From Muriicola soli (GTDB lineage: Bacteria; Bacteroidota; Bacteroidia; Flavobacteriales; Flavobacteriaceae): a DNA stretch of 64,000 nt. The DNA lies in NCBI RefSeq assembly GCF_004139715.1, contig NZ_CP035544.1, positions 2,421,501 through 2,485,500 on the forward strand, in the 5' to 3' direction. Below, one piece after another: positions 9,565-17,451 of this stretch (its first letter is position 1; each line of letters opens with the position of its first letter). The position numbers and the translations under genes are program-made. Under the pieces are notes generated by a model. That model saw only the letters and a program-made list of their open reading frames with translations, did not search any database and was not told where the DNA came from.

Positions 9565-9593
9565 AAAGGCTCATTCGCAAGAATGGGCTTTTT
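9565..9593 (+). terminator. Intrinsic terminator of tRNA-Phe
   Basis: The stem GGCTCATTC (9568-9576) pairs with GAATGGGCT (9581-9589), with G-T wobbles, around a GCAA tetraloop. A T-run and flanking A residues extend the stem. It starts 12 bases past the tRNA end. Confidence 0.8.
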
Positions 9594-9644
9594 CCGTTTA
9601 GAGCATCGCAGGAAGCTTGCTTTCGAAAGATACGAGAAACGGAA

Positions 9645-9696
9645 AAAGCATTGCCTCAAGGCAATGAGCTTTACATTATTTTCAGGAGCGGGACCA
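9645..9696 (+). repeat. 52-bp hairpin repeat, copy 1
   Basis: Begins AAAGCATTGCCTC and ends GGAGCGGGACCA. It contains the palindrome CATTGCC-TCAA-GGCAATG. Copy 2 lies 118 bases downstream and differs at two positions by eye. There is no coding sense. It lies in the 468-base gene-free stretch between tRNA-Phe and the M81 gene. Confidence 0.85.
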
Positions 9697-9762
9697 AAGG
9701 GAACAATGAGCAAAGCGAGTTAATCCTGCAACTATTACTTCCAAAGTATTAACCGATGAGAT

Positions 9763-9814
9763 AAAGCATTGCCTCAAGGCAATGAGCTTTGCATTATTTT
9801 CAGGAGCGGAACCA
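9763..9814 (+). repeat. 52-bp hairpin repeat, copy 2
   Basis: Same unit as 9645-9696, including the CATTGCC/GGCAATG hairpin. The flanks of both copies share a weaker pattern (an aatcctg followed by aact), suggesting that a longer unit of roughly 110-120 bases was duplicated and then diverged. Confidence 0.85.
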
Positions 9815-9820
9815 TAGGAA

Positions 9821-9850
9821 GCCCGAAGTAGTGCGGAGCTTACTTCGGGC
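9821..9850. repeat. Perfect 10-bp inverted repeat
   Basis: GCCCGAAGTA (9821-9830) is the exact reverse complement of TACTTCGGGC (9841-9850), with a 10-base loop. No T-run follows it, so it is not a typical terminator. It sits just after repeat copy 2 and may be part of the same element. Confidence 0.7.
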
Positions 9851-10021
9851 AATCCTGGAACTTGTTCTTGGTCAAATTCCACATTACATACAAAGACCGA
9901 AAAGTTTTGGAAAAGTAACTATAGCCAACCATTAACAAAGGATATACTACCTCAACAGACCGGACTGTATGCAAATGACTTATTTAGTTAGGTTATCTAA
10001 TCACTGATCCATCCTGAATAT

Positions 10022-11608
10022 TTATTGATCACTAGGCGGAACCAACCGAGCTGACAAATCAGGATCATTCATATCCTTATCCAGTGGAAACATAGGTCGT
10101 TTAATATGCTTATAGCCTAATCGATGAAGGTCCTGATCGACACCACCCGGTGTTAAGGCCATGATCCAATCTCCACGCATAATGTAAAGCTCAGGTACCA
10201 GGTAGCCAATTTTAACTACCACTATATCCGATTCTCTCGGATTTAGGCCTAAACGGGTAAAATCTGTTTCGTGATGGTAGGGTTTGCGCTTCTTGGTTAC
10301 TATAACCTGAACGCTACCCACTTTTACCACAACTTCGGTCTCCGCATCCTCATCGCCATGTTCTATTGCTTCAATGGTTCCACTTAATTCAATAGGTGGT
10401 GCATATCGCGCATCAACAGCAGCACCGGCTTTACGACTAATTTCAGCCCCTACTCCTGCTTCAACAGCTTTTTCAATAAACTCAGGGCCTGGAATGGAAG
10501 CATAGATCAAAGAAGGTCCATCATCATTTTTAAATTCAGGTCGGGCCAGGATCTGCTGTAAGGTCCAGGTTACATCGCCGGCACCACCAGCCGTTGGATT
10601 ATCCCCCATATCGCTTATAATAAATGGTTTTTTATCGCTTTCCAAAGCCATATCCAGGCTTTCTTCCAAGGTGGCTACCGGGGCTACAAATTCAAATTCC
10701 TTACGAACATTCCAGAAACTTTGGGCCAACTCTTCAGCAGCAGTAGTTACTTTTTCTTTGTCATCGCCGGTAACCATAACAACCGCGTGATTTCGAGGAG
10801 CATCTGCCCAGGCATAACCAATCCAAATGGCCGCATCAATAACCCCCACTTGATTAGCTAAAGGAGGTACTTTTGCATATAAACTTTTGGCAGGTTCAAT
10901 GCGAGTACTCGTTTTCTCTCCAGGTAAGAGAATAGGAACCGGAATCCAGGCTTTGTATTTTGGCTTGCCTTTTCCACTTTCAATTCTATCGAGTAAGTTA
11001 ACCAGGGCACGCTTTTTTGATTCTATGGCATCTTCGTGCGGAGCCATACGGTAACAGGTTATTAAATCGGTTTTTTGAGCCAGTTGCTCGGTTACATTGC
11101 CATGTAAATCCATAGATGTGGAAATCAACATATCTTTTCCCAATGTTTCGCGGATACGACTAATCATGTCTCCTTCGGGATCGTCCAGACCTACAACACT
11201 CATTGCTCCATGGATATCAAAAAACAATCCATCGTATGGGGCATTTTCCTCTAATCTTTCTATCATCTCACCTACTAACAACTCATAAGCTTCCTTGGTA
11301 ACGATTCCTCCCGGTAGGGCATGGCCACGTAATGCAGGAAACCATTCGGCTCGCTTTCGCGTTGTTGAATCCTGGTGCATAAAGGGATAATATGAAAATA
11401 CCTCATCACCTCTTCGTGCGTGAAAAGCATCCACCTGGGATTGTGCCGGAGAAAAGGTACTGGACTCAATGGCCAATCCTGCGATGGCAATACGGGGTAA
11501 TTCCTTGCCTGGTTTGTCTCCTCTTTGATTACAGGCTATTGTAATCAAAAGGCTAAATGCGATTAAAATATAATTGATATTTCTTAGTGACACTTTCATA
11601 GAGATCAT
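10022..11608 (-). CDS. M81-family (MlrC-like) metallopeptidase, lipoprotein
   Basis: 528 residues. The M81/MlrC family (DUF1485 plus C-terminal MlrC domain) includes the microcystin-degradation protein MlrC and other metallohydrolases. FFDIHGAM, SMDLHGNV and RMAPHEDAIE carry the conserved Asp/His residues likely to bind zinc, and DNPTAGGAGD is a family landmark. The N terminus is a lipoprotein signal with lipobox LLITIAC (Cys about residue 26). An internal start three codons in (MKVSLRN) is equally plausible. It is a single gene with no operon partner. The natural substrate is unknown. Confidence 0.87.
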   Translation of the reverse strand: MISMKVSLRNINYILIAFSLLITIACNQRGDKPGKELPRIAIAGLAIESSTFSPAQSQVDAFHARRGDEVFSYYPFMHQDSTTRKRAEWFPALRGHALPGGIVTKEAYELLVGEMIERLEENAPYDGLFFDIHGAMSVVGLDDPEGDMISRIRETLGKDMLISTSMDLHGNVTEQLAQKTDLITCYRMAPHEDAIESKKRALVNLLDRIESGKGKPKYKAWIPVPILLPGEKTSTRIEPAKSLYAKVPPLANQVGVIDAAIWIGYAWADAPRNHAVVMVTGDDKEKVTTAAEELAQSFWNVRKEFEFVAPVATLEESLDMALESDKKPFIISDMGDNPTAGGAGDVTWTLQQILARPEFKNDDGPSLIYASIPGPEFIEKAVEAGVGAEISRKAGAAVDARYAPPIELSGTIEAIEHGDEDAETEVVVKVGSVQVIVTKKRKPYHHETDFTRLGLNPRESDIVVVKIGYLVPELYIMRGDWIMALTPGGVDQDLHRLGYKHIKRPMFPLDKDMNDPDLSARLVPPSDQ

Positions 11609-11953
11609 GACAATTTATTAGTTTGTGTCTTATTCAAATATTTTAAAATATATCCTGAGACGTTTGTTTAACTTCTAGGAATTTTTCCATCCTCAGGAAT
11701 ACCTAGTTAAACAGGAGAAATAAAACAGTATTTATAAAGAGAAATAATAAAGTAGTGATAATATAGAACAAAAATCAGAGATTACTTAAAACTGACTATT
11801 TACTTTCTTTTCCTCCAAAAAATTCGAATACAGGATTTATAGTTACTATTTAAAATTGGACATCCCCGATTATAAGGATTCGGAGGTGACCTATACAGCT
11901 GTTTGCTGATGATGTACCCTTACCATAGCTAAGCTAATTCAAATACTGTTACG
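11609..11953. other. Gene-free AT-rich intergenic stretch
   Basis: 345 bases between divergent genes. I see no credible open frame, tRNA or strong terminator. A weak CTAGG...CCTAG pairing near 11680-11705 is the only symmetry noticed. The promoters of both flanking genes must lie here, but no convincing TTG/TAnnTTTG pair was found. Confidence 0.5.
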
Positions 11954-12190
11954 ATGACCTTCGCAGACTGGATCGGTTCTTTTGGTGTGTTTATGATTTT
12001 ACTGGCATTTGCCCTGAATATCACGGGTAAACTTTCCAGGCATCAGCTCTCCTACATCTTACTGAATTTAATCGGGGCTAGTCTGGCCTGTCTGGCATCC
12101 TTCCTCATAAATTACGTTCCCTTTATTATTCTCGAAGGAGTATGGGCCCTGGTTTCGGCTTTTGCCCTCTACAAACACTACAAATCGTAA
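11954..12190 (+). CDS. CBU_0592-like small integral membrane protein
   Basis: 78 residues with three hydrophobic segments (about 5-22, 31-51 and 54-72). The start FADWIGSFGVFMILLAF and the internal pattern LSYILLNLIGASLACLAS resemble the CBU_0592 family of small membrane proteins of unknown function. Its stop is two bases before the ATG of the XRE regulator, so the two are probably co-transcribed. Confidence 0.75.
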   Translation: MTFADWIGSFGVFMILLAFALNITGKLSRHQLSYILLNLIGASLACLASFLINYVPFIILEGVWALVSAFALYKHYKS

Positions 12191-12192
12191 TT

Positions 12193-12387
12193 ATGAAGAA
12201 TACTATCAAGCTACATAGGGTGACCCATGATATGACACAGGAAGATGTGGCACAACGCCTGGGTGTTTCCAGACAAACTATCAACGCCATCGAAAACAAT
12301 AAATATTTTCCTTCCCTTGAACTCGGACTTAAATTAGCAAGGATATTTAAATGCAGTGTTGAAGAATTGTTCAGTCTGGAGGAATAA
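12193..12387 (+). CDS. XRE-family helix-turn-helix regulator
   Basis: 64 residues, essentially one HTH_3 domain. MTQEDVAQRLGVSRQTINAI gives the helix-turn-helix, and the C terminus is ARIFKCSVEELFSLEE. The start at 12193 is chosen because an in-frame extension to 12142 would lie inside the preceding gene. Compact regulators of this type usually pair with a membrane protein gene, here 11954-12190 or the convergent 12393-12674. Confidence 0.9.
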   Translation: MKNTIKLHRVTHDMTQEDVAQRLGVSRQTINAIENNKYFPSLELGLKLARIFKCSVEELFSLEE

Positions 12388-12392
12388 GTGGC

Positions 12393-12674
12393 CTAGCTCC
12401 AGGGTTCTAAATTTTGTTCTTGTTTTCCAAGGGTAACGACTCCTATTAGCACAATTCCCAATACCAACTGTATGAATGCCAGCCATTTAAATTGAGCGTT
12501 TTCATAGATGGTTACTGTTCCCTGTATGATCAGAATGATACCGTAGAATACAAGTAAATACTTGCGGTATTTCCTCTTCTTTTCCTCCGGAACTTTGCTA
12601 AATATATTAAGTACCCATCCAATAATGGCTACGATGAGAAATACTACTAGCATTATCATTAAACCCTTACCCAT
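12393..12674 (-). CDS. Small membrane protein, unknown function
   Basis: 93 residues with three predicted membrane segments (about 5-25, 39-57 and 67-84) separated by a basic KKRKYRK loop. It converges on the XRE regulator with a five-base gap. I do not recognise the family and see no catalytic motif. Confidence 0.6.
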   Translation of the reverse strand: MGKGLMIMLVVFLIVAIIGWVLNIFSKVPEEKKRKYRKYLLVFYGIILIIQGTVTIYENAQFKWLAFIQLVLGIVLIGVVTLGKQEQNLEPWS

Positions 12675-12748
12675 GGCTCAAATTCTTCATATTGTCCACT
12701 AAAAGTAGCTATTGCCCCTTTTACTGGCAAGGTCCCCGTTATTTTTAA

Positions 12749-12756
12749 TATATTTG
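12749..12756 (+). promoter_or_regulatory. Candidate -7 element upstream of the coiled-coil pair
   Basis: TATATTTG matches TAnnTTTG and lies 69 bases before the ATG at 12826. No TTG is found at the expected distance upstream, so support is partial. Confidence 0.35.
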
Positions 12757-12825
12757 AGTCTCTTTCGGTTTATTGAACTTTTCATCTACTTGATTGCCCG
12801 TTAAACAAAATAAAACAAAAACCAT

Positions 12826-13188
12826 ATGACCAACAAGGAATTCTCAGCCGTGGGCGATAACAAAAGAAAAGATCTGGAAACAGCTTCTAAATTAGAGCTG
12901 ATAAAAAACCTCATCTTCGGGGAAAATATTCAGGCCTATGAATCCGAATTCGAACTTCTGAAAAAGGATATCCTTGGCAAAAAGAAACAACTGGAAGACC
13001 TTATTGAAGCCGTTAGGACAGATCTGCGTATGTCTATTGACGATGTGGCTACGGATATCAACATCAGAATAACAGAACTTGAAGACAAATTAGAGTCGCG
13101 CTTCGAAGATGTAGAAAAGGACCAAATCCAGAAAAAGGAATTGGGAAATTTACTCATTGAATTGGGAGAAAAGATACAGAAGAAATAA
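12826..13188 (+). CDS. Coiled-coil protein of a GTPase-associated module
   Basis: 120 residues, highly charged and almost entirely helical, with no signal peptide. Heptad-like patterns run about 40-115 (LKKDILGKKKQLEDLIEAV, ITELEDKLESRFEDVEKDQ). The segment KLELIKNLIFGEN (about 22-34) resembles the N terminus of the next protein, suggesting related oligomerisation regions. The gap to the next gene is nine bases. In other Bacteroidota, as I recall, similar pairs precede a Rab-like small GTPase, and a remnant of one is present at 14071. Specific function unknown. Confidence 0.7.
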   Translation: MTNKEFSAVGDNKRKDLETASKLELIKNLIFGENIQAYESEFELLKKDILGKKKQLEDLIEAVRTDLRMSIDDVATDINIRITELEDKLESRFEDVEKDQIQKKELGNLLIELGEKIQKK

Positions 13189-13197
13189 ACCTCCCAC

Positions 13198-14070
13198 ATG
13201 GTCACAAACATGGACGAGCAAGCCAAATTGGAAATCCTGAAGGATATCCTGTTTCCCGATGATCGGGGAGCGGTTCAGGATATCGCCAAAAGGATAGAAC
13301 TGGTAGAGCTTATCATCAATGACCAAAAAGAACTCGCGGCAAGGGTAAATCCTCTGGTAGATGAGAAGATCGACACCTTTACCAAAAGTATTCCTGATAC
13401 CCTCGGCCCAACCATCACTGCTACTCTTAAAAAAGAGATCAGGAACCACAAAGATGAGGTGGTGGAAGCCCTATATCCCGTATTAGGGAAAATGATTAAG
13501 AAGTACGTGGCTCAAAAAATTAAAATCTTTACCGAGAGAATCGGCAATCAGTTCGGCTTTATCAAACGCATAAAAAGAAAATTTCAATCCTGGTTTGGCG
13601 GACCTACAGAAGAACAACTGCTGATGCGTGAACTTTCATCGGCAACCATAGAGCAGGTCCTGCTTATTGAGCGCGATTCGGGTACTCTAAAAGCGAGTTA
13701 TTCAGTCACCAATACCATAGATGAAGAAATGATCTCCGGAATGCTCACCGCCATCAAGAGTTTTGTGGAAGATGCCTTTCAGAAAAAGAATCAGAACCTC
13801 GAACTCATTCCATATAAATTGTACAATATTCACCTGCAAAGCTTTGTAACCCATTACGTAGCCGTTGTAATCTCCGGGGAATACCACCTTACTTCCAAAA
13901 ATAAACTTCAGGATATCATTTTTAATTTCTACTACAATTTTATGGCCATGAACCTCGATCTTGTTTTTCATTCTAAGGATCAGAATAAAGAAGGTAAGGC
14001 CATTCGTACTATAGATAAAGAACTTTTAGTAAAAGAACTGGAAGCGAGTTTCGGCAATGTAAAAATTTAA
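13198..14070 (+). CDS. Coiled-coil plus longin/roadblock-like domain protein, GTPase partner
   Basis: 290 residues with no signal peptide. A start at MDEQ (13210) is also possible. The N terminus KLEILKDILFPDD echoes the previous protein and a helical region runs to about 120. A basic link KRIKRKFQSWFGG (about 123-135) follows, then an alpha/beta domain about 140-290 containing VLLIERDSGTLKASYS and MLTAIKSFVEDAF. That pattern resembles roadblock/longin-type domains that bind small GTPases. The family resemblance is from memory and the role is inferred. The stop is directly followed by a GTPase remnant. Confidence 0.68.
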   Translation: MVTNMDEQAKLEILKDILFPDDRGAVQDIAKRIELVELIINDQKELAARVNPLVDEKIDTFTKSIPDTLGPTITATLKKEIRNHKDEVVEALYPVLGKMIKKYVAQKIKIFTERIGNQFGFIKRIKRKFQSWFGGPTEEQLLMRELSSATIEQVLLIERDSGTLKASYSVTNTIDEEMISGMLTAIKSFVEDAFQKKNQNLELIPYKLYNIHLQSFVTHYVAVVISGEYHLTSKNKLQDIIFNFYYNFMAMNLDLVFHSKDQNKEGKAIRTIDKELLVKELEASFGNVKI

Positions 14071-14226
14071 AAAGTAGTAATCCCCGGTCGATTCGGTGTT
14101 GGCAAAACCTCCCTCATCCGCAGATTTGGTCCTACTCTGTTTTCGGATCAGTACTATGTAAACATAGGCGTGCACATCACCGAAAAAGTGTTAGAATTAT
14201 CAGGGTTCATGGGGCCCTTACTTTAG
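14071..14226 (+). pseudogene. Remnant of a Rab-like small GTPase
   Basis: Directly after the previous stop, and in the same frame, the translation gives KVVIPGRFGVGKTSLIRRFG with a perfect G1/P-loop (GRFGVGKTS). NIGVHITEKVLEL follows, matching the switch I and beta-2 region of Rab-like GTPases. The similarity then stops and the frame ends at 14226. There is no start codon, no WDxAG-type G3 motif and no NKxD motif downstream in any frame I checked. I read it as the first quarter of a deleted gene that once followed the two coiled-coil genes. Confidence 0.72.
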
Positions 14227-14394
14227 AGTTTTACAGTAGGCTTGAGATAGTTTGGTTACCCCATCGGACACTTTTAGGGTAATCCACCTTAACCTTTTTT
14301 TATTTCTCCACAATTCTCAAGAAGCCATTCTTCCTTCTTTATTTCAAAAAGCCTATTTTTAAATATTGATCGTACAACTAAAAATTTAAATCTC

Positions 14395-14937
14395 ATGGAT
14401 CCCGCTCTACAAACCATGATCTCCAATATGCCCGAAAAAACCGGTAAATCTCTGGAGGAATGGAAAAAAATACTCAACGCCAAATCCTTCTCGAAACACT
14501 CAGAGGCAGTATCCTATCTCAAAAAAGAACACGGTGTCACCCATGGATTTGCAAACACCATCGTGCACTTGTCAAAAGATGAAGGCACCTCCTCGGCGGA
14601 TCTCCTGTCAGCCCAATACAAAGGCAAGGAACATCTTCTTCCTGTGTACGAAAAGATCAGAGATATGGTTTCCTCCCTGGGAAATGATGTGACCATTACT
14701 CCAAAAAAGACTACGGTGAGTTTTATCAGGAAAAAACAATTCGCCCTTGTTAATCCGGCCAGCAAAACCAGACTCGACCTAGGGCTGAAGATCAAGGATA
14801 AGCCCACCACGGCTCGACTTGAAAATTCCGGACCTTTCGGCACCATGTGCACGCATAGGGTTCGTCTAGAGAAGCCAGAGGATGTAGATGACGAATTGAA
14901 GAGTTGGATCAAGGAAGCGTATGAAAATGCAGGATAG
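14395..14937 (+). CDS. DUF4287 and DUF5655 domain protein
   Basis: 180 residues. The N-terminal part (about 1-65) has the DUF4287 signature: EKTGKSLEEWKKIL, then LKKEHGVTHGFANTIVH. The C-terminal part (about 75-178) is DUF5655-like, with YEKIRDMVSSLG and a final KSWIKEAYENAG. Such proteins are small, cytoplasmic and uncharacterised, and often occur alone. No operon partner is evident. 168 bases separate it from the GTPase remnant. Confidence 0.85.
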   Translation: MDPALQTMISNMPEKTGKSLEEWKKILNAKSFSKHSEAVSYLKKEHGVTHGFANTIVHLSKDEGTSSADLLSAQYKGKEHLLPVYEKIRDMVSSLGNDVTITPKKTTVSFIRKKQFALVNPASKTRLDLGLKIKDKPTTARLENSGPFGTMCTHRVRLEKPEDVDDELKSWIKEAYENAG

Positions 14938-14968
14938 AATTACCTAATTAATCTTATACCTCGAAAAA

Positions 14969-15175
14969 TTGAAAGAAAAGACCGGCGCATCACCAAGAAT
15001 CATTAAAGGAAGAAAGCTGAAGTGTACAATTTGTGAAAATGATACCTTCTGGATGCGAAAAACATTGATGAACACCAAGGGAATGACCTTTTTTAAACTA
15101 GACTGGGCCAATAGGGAAGCAGAAAATTATATCTGTGATTCCTGTGGTTATGTACATTGGTTCCTTCCAACGTAA
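14969..15175 (+). CDS. Small zinc-ribbon protein
   Basis: 68 residues, with a TTG start inferred at 14969 because no ATG is available before the ribbon. CTIC (about 20-23) and CDSC (about 56-59) form a four-Cys zinc ribbon enclosing the conserved core TKGMTFFKLDWANREAENY. Small ribbons of this type occur in many Bacteroidota and are annotated as nucleic-acid-binding without proof. Its 3' end overlaps the hydrolase gene. Confidence 0.7.
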   Translation: MKEKTGASPRIIKGRKLKCTICENDTFWMRKTLMNTKGMTFFKLDWANREAENYICDSCGYVHWFLPT

Positions 15176-16058
15176 CCCTCTACCAATATCACTAAAAGTG
15201 AACAATCAGGCTGTAAAAATTCATCAAAAGGAGATCGCACTGGGAAGGTTGCGCTTCCACTGTCTGGTGGCGGGTGATGAACAAGATTCCCTGGTGGTAT
15301 TACTGCACGGGTTCCCGGAAACCTCCCATATGTGGAGACCTCTTATGAAGGACCTCGTCTCCGCAGGATATTACTGTCTTGCGCCTAATATGCGAGGTTA
15401 CAGCGAAAATGCCTGCCCAAAAGGAAAGAAAAATTATCGTATAGAATTATTAGTTCGGGATGTATTGGACCTGGCCGCTGCTGTTGGAAAAAGCAAGTTC
15501 CATTTAATCGCTCATGACTGGGGCGCAGTAATAGGCTGGTATCTGGCATATGATCATCCTGAAATTTTAGTTAGTTATACCTCTCTCTCAGTTCCCCATT
15601 TAAAGGGATTTTATAAAGCCATAGGAAAGGATAAGGATCAACAATACAGGAGCAGGTATATTAAAAAACTCCTTGTTCCATTTATCGCGGAATACGCGAT
15701 CAGAAAAAACGATTTTGAGGCGTTTCGTAAACTGTGGAAATTTAGTTCGAAGGAGGAACTTAAGAATTATCTCGAAGTTTTTCGAAAGAGAAAAATATTA
15801 ACAGCTGCTTTAAATTACTATCGTGCCAACCTGGGAAAATCGCAAAGGAAAGAAATTGGAGAGATCCGGGTACCCGTCCTTTTTATTTGGGGAAATAAGG
15901 ATATGGCAATAGGCCCTTATGGAGTCTCTGAAGGTCATCAGTATTGTAAAGGCGGCTATAAATTTCTCGAATTAAATGCAGGCCACTGGCTTATCCAAAC
16001 CATGTATGATGATATAAAGCAGGCTGTCTTAGATCATTTAGAACATCTTGGCCAATAG
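15150..16058 (+). CDS. Alpha/beta hydrolase, epoxide-hydrolase-like
   Basis: About 302 residues. Alpha/beta-hydrolase landmarks are LLHGFPETSHMWRPL (HGxP oxyanion motif), the nucleophile elbow AHDWGAVIGW with Asp as nucleophile, as in epoxide hydrolases and haloalkane dehalogenases, and the C-terminal NAGHWLIQ with the catalytic His. The ATG at 15150 overlaps the zinc-ribbon gene by 26 bases. A GTG at 15198 would avoid the overlap, so the start is uncertain. Substrate unknown. The following 189 bases show nothing recognisable. Confidence 0.88.
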   Translation: MYIGSFQRNPLPISLKVNNQAVKIHQKEIALGRLRFHCLVAGDEQDSLVVLLHGFPETSHMWRPLMKDLVSAGYYCLAPNMRGYSENACPKGKKNYRIELLVRDVLDLAAAVGKSKFHLIAHDWGAVIGWYLAYDHPEILVSYTSLSVPHLKGFYKAIGKDKDQQYRSRYIKKLLVPFIAEYAIRKNDFEAFRKLWKFSSKEELKNYLEVFRKRKILTAALNYYRANLGKSQRKEIGEIRVPVLFIWGNKDMAIGPYGVSEGHQYCKGGYKFLELNAGHWLIQTMYDDIKQAVLDHLEHLGQ

Positions 16059-16247
16059 AAACAATGGGTTAGTTCTACCTCTGAATCTGAATAAATATTT
16101 CCTCTGATAATTAAATAATTCTTATCTTACCTCCTCTTTTTCAATGTATTAGGCTTTTTTAAAAGGTATTTGCCCCTTTCAGAGCACGATCTTTCCTGAA
16201 GACACTTTTGCGTCAGTTCTTATGATATGACACAAATGAGTGCCTAA

Positions 16248-16583
16248 ATGAACCAACCGATTTACAATTTCCTTGTTCTACTAGTACTGCTATGCGCTGC
16301 TCCTACGAACCTATGTGCTCAGGAATTTCGATTTTTAAACCTTTCTCACCAGATGGTGGGATTCGATGTGGGCTATGGCAATCAAAGAATTGGCGGGCTA
16401 TAGATTGATTCGGAGCACGACTACGAGATCTTGTTATTTCAGGGGCGGTACAATTTTCAGTTATTATAAAGGAAAGGCAGGAGCAAAGATTTTCTACTCC
16501 TGCCTCAATTCAGTTTTTCAACATACAAACTCAATTCGCATGCCCTTAAAAACTATGGGCGTGAGTTCGATCTTATCTTTTAA
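16248..16583 (+). pseudogene. Decayed exported outer-membrane protein gene
   Basis: An ATG at 16248 opens a good signal peptide (FLVLLVLLCAAPTNLCAQ), then FRFLNLSHQMVGFDVGYG. The same frame is broken by TAG at 16401 and TAA at 16467 yet still reads sensibly between and after them (DYEILLFQGRYNFQLL, then KDFLLLPQFSFSTY and GREFDLIF) until 16583. The pattern is reminiscent of PagL/acyloxyacyl-hydrolase-type beta-barrels, but this is a weak guess. Two in-frame stops with no shift suggest genuine nonsense decay. A terminator follows. Confidence 0.55.
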
Positions 16584-16590
16584 AATATAA

Positions 16591-16616
16591 AACCCTCGTT
16601 ATAAGAGGGTTTTTTT
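16591..16616. terminator. Intrinsic terminator
   Basis: AACCCTC (16591-16597) pairs with GAGGGTT (16605-16611) around a 7-base loop, followed by a T-run to 16616. It lies between the decayed gene and the convergent exported protein gene, and also ends the latter. Confidence 0.75.
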
Positions 16617-16618
16617 AA

Positions 16619-17323
16619 TTACCATTGGCCAAGCATGACCCTTGTCCCGGATCTAACCAATTTTGCGCCCCCATTGGTTTCTCTAAAGGTATTCCAGGCC
16701 TTGTCCCTGGCCTTTTTCTCGGCTTCGGTTAAGACAGCGTTGGAGCCTCCCATGGCACTTTTGAAATCTTTGTGAGCGGTTATGGCCCAGTGCGAACCGC
16801 CATCAGGGCCCACACCTGTAGTAAATGTTCCGTACATATTCATCCATCCTTTACGCACCGCAGAAGACTGGTATTTATCGTAGGCCGATCTGAAGGCATC
16901 TGAGTTTTCAACCTCAACGATATAATAGTTTTGAATGGGATATTGAGTTTCCATATCACCCCAGCTGGCCAGTCGCCTGCCCATAGATGAACTAAAGCCA
17001 TCTTTGACATGCTGATTGATCCGGGTCATAAATAACATCCACTCTGCTCCTCCGTCATCGGAGTATTGATTTCCCATGGCATCCAAAGACCCGGAAAAGA
17101 CAATCATATGTGTAAAATTATTCCCCGAATCATTAAAATGATTTTCCCAGAGCGATACTGTTACTCCTTCGGTCTTGTGTGCCGTAAAATAATCTGATAT
17201 CAATTTTACCACAGTACTTTCCTGAGAGGGTTCAACGATAAAATTGTAAGAGGTGAAGTAGGCTTCTTGAGCATTGAGGTTGATAGCAAATAATAGAATT
17301 AAGAGTACGGATAACTTTTTCAT
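16619..17323 (-). CDS. Exported protein with duplicated alpha/beta domain, unknown function
   Basis: 234 residues with a clear signal peptide (MKKLSVLLILLFAINLNAQ). The mature part appears to contain two related halves. The first runs from YNFIVEPSQES to VFSGSLDAMG and the second from YYIVEVENSDA to AHKDFKSAMG. Each ends in a His-x-Ile/Thr strand followed by an S(L/A)-AMG segment. This is the look of tandem ferredoxin-like (dimeric alpha/beta-barrel) modules. No catalytic residues are evident. It is monocistronic, with a terminator immediately downstream. Confidence 0.75.
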   Translation of the reverse strand: MKKLSVLLILLFAINLNAQEAYFTSYNFIVEPSQESTVVKLISDYFTAHKTEGVTVSLWENHFNDSGNNFTHMIVFSGSLDAMGNQYSDDGGAEWMLFMTRINQHVKDGFSSSMGRRLASWGDMETQYPIQNYYIVEVENSDAFRSAYDKYQSSAVRKGWMNMYGTFTTGVGPDGGSHWAITAHKDFKSAMGGSNAVLTEAEKKARDKAWNTFRETNGGAKLVRSGTRVMLGQW

Positions 17324-17451
17324 TTGTAGTTTGTTTTTGGTTATAACCCTAATTTACTGAATTTAAGATAATTATTAAGCATGCGCTCGAATTATTTAAA
17401 TACTGACCTTCTTCCCTTGAATTCCTTTTCTTTTCTTTGTGAATTCAATTT

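Noticed and set aside
9554-10021. CRISPR array or integrated mobile element after tRNA-Phe
   Set aside because: Only two repeat copies, no regular spacers, and no integrase or transposase nearby.
16366-16590. 74-codon plus-strand frame in the decayed exported gene
   Set aside because: It lies in a different frame from the signal peptide and barrel-like text, and has no motif; the interrupted frame from 16248 explains the region better.
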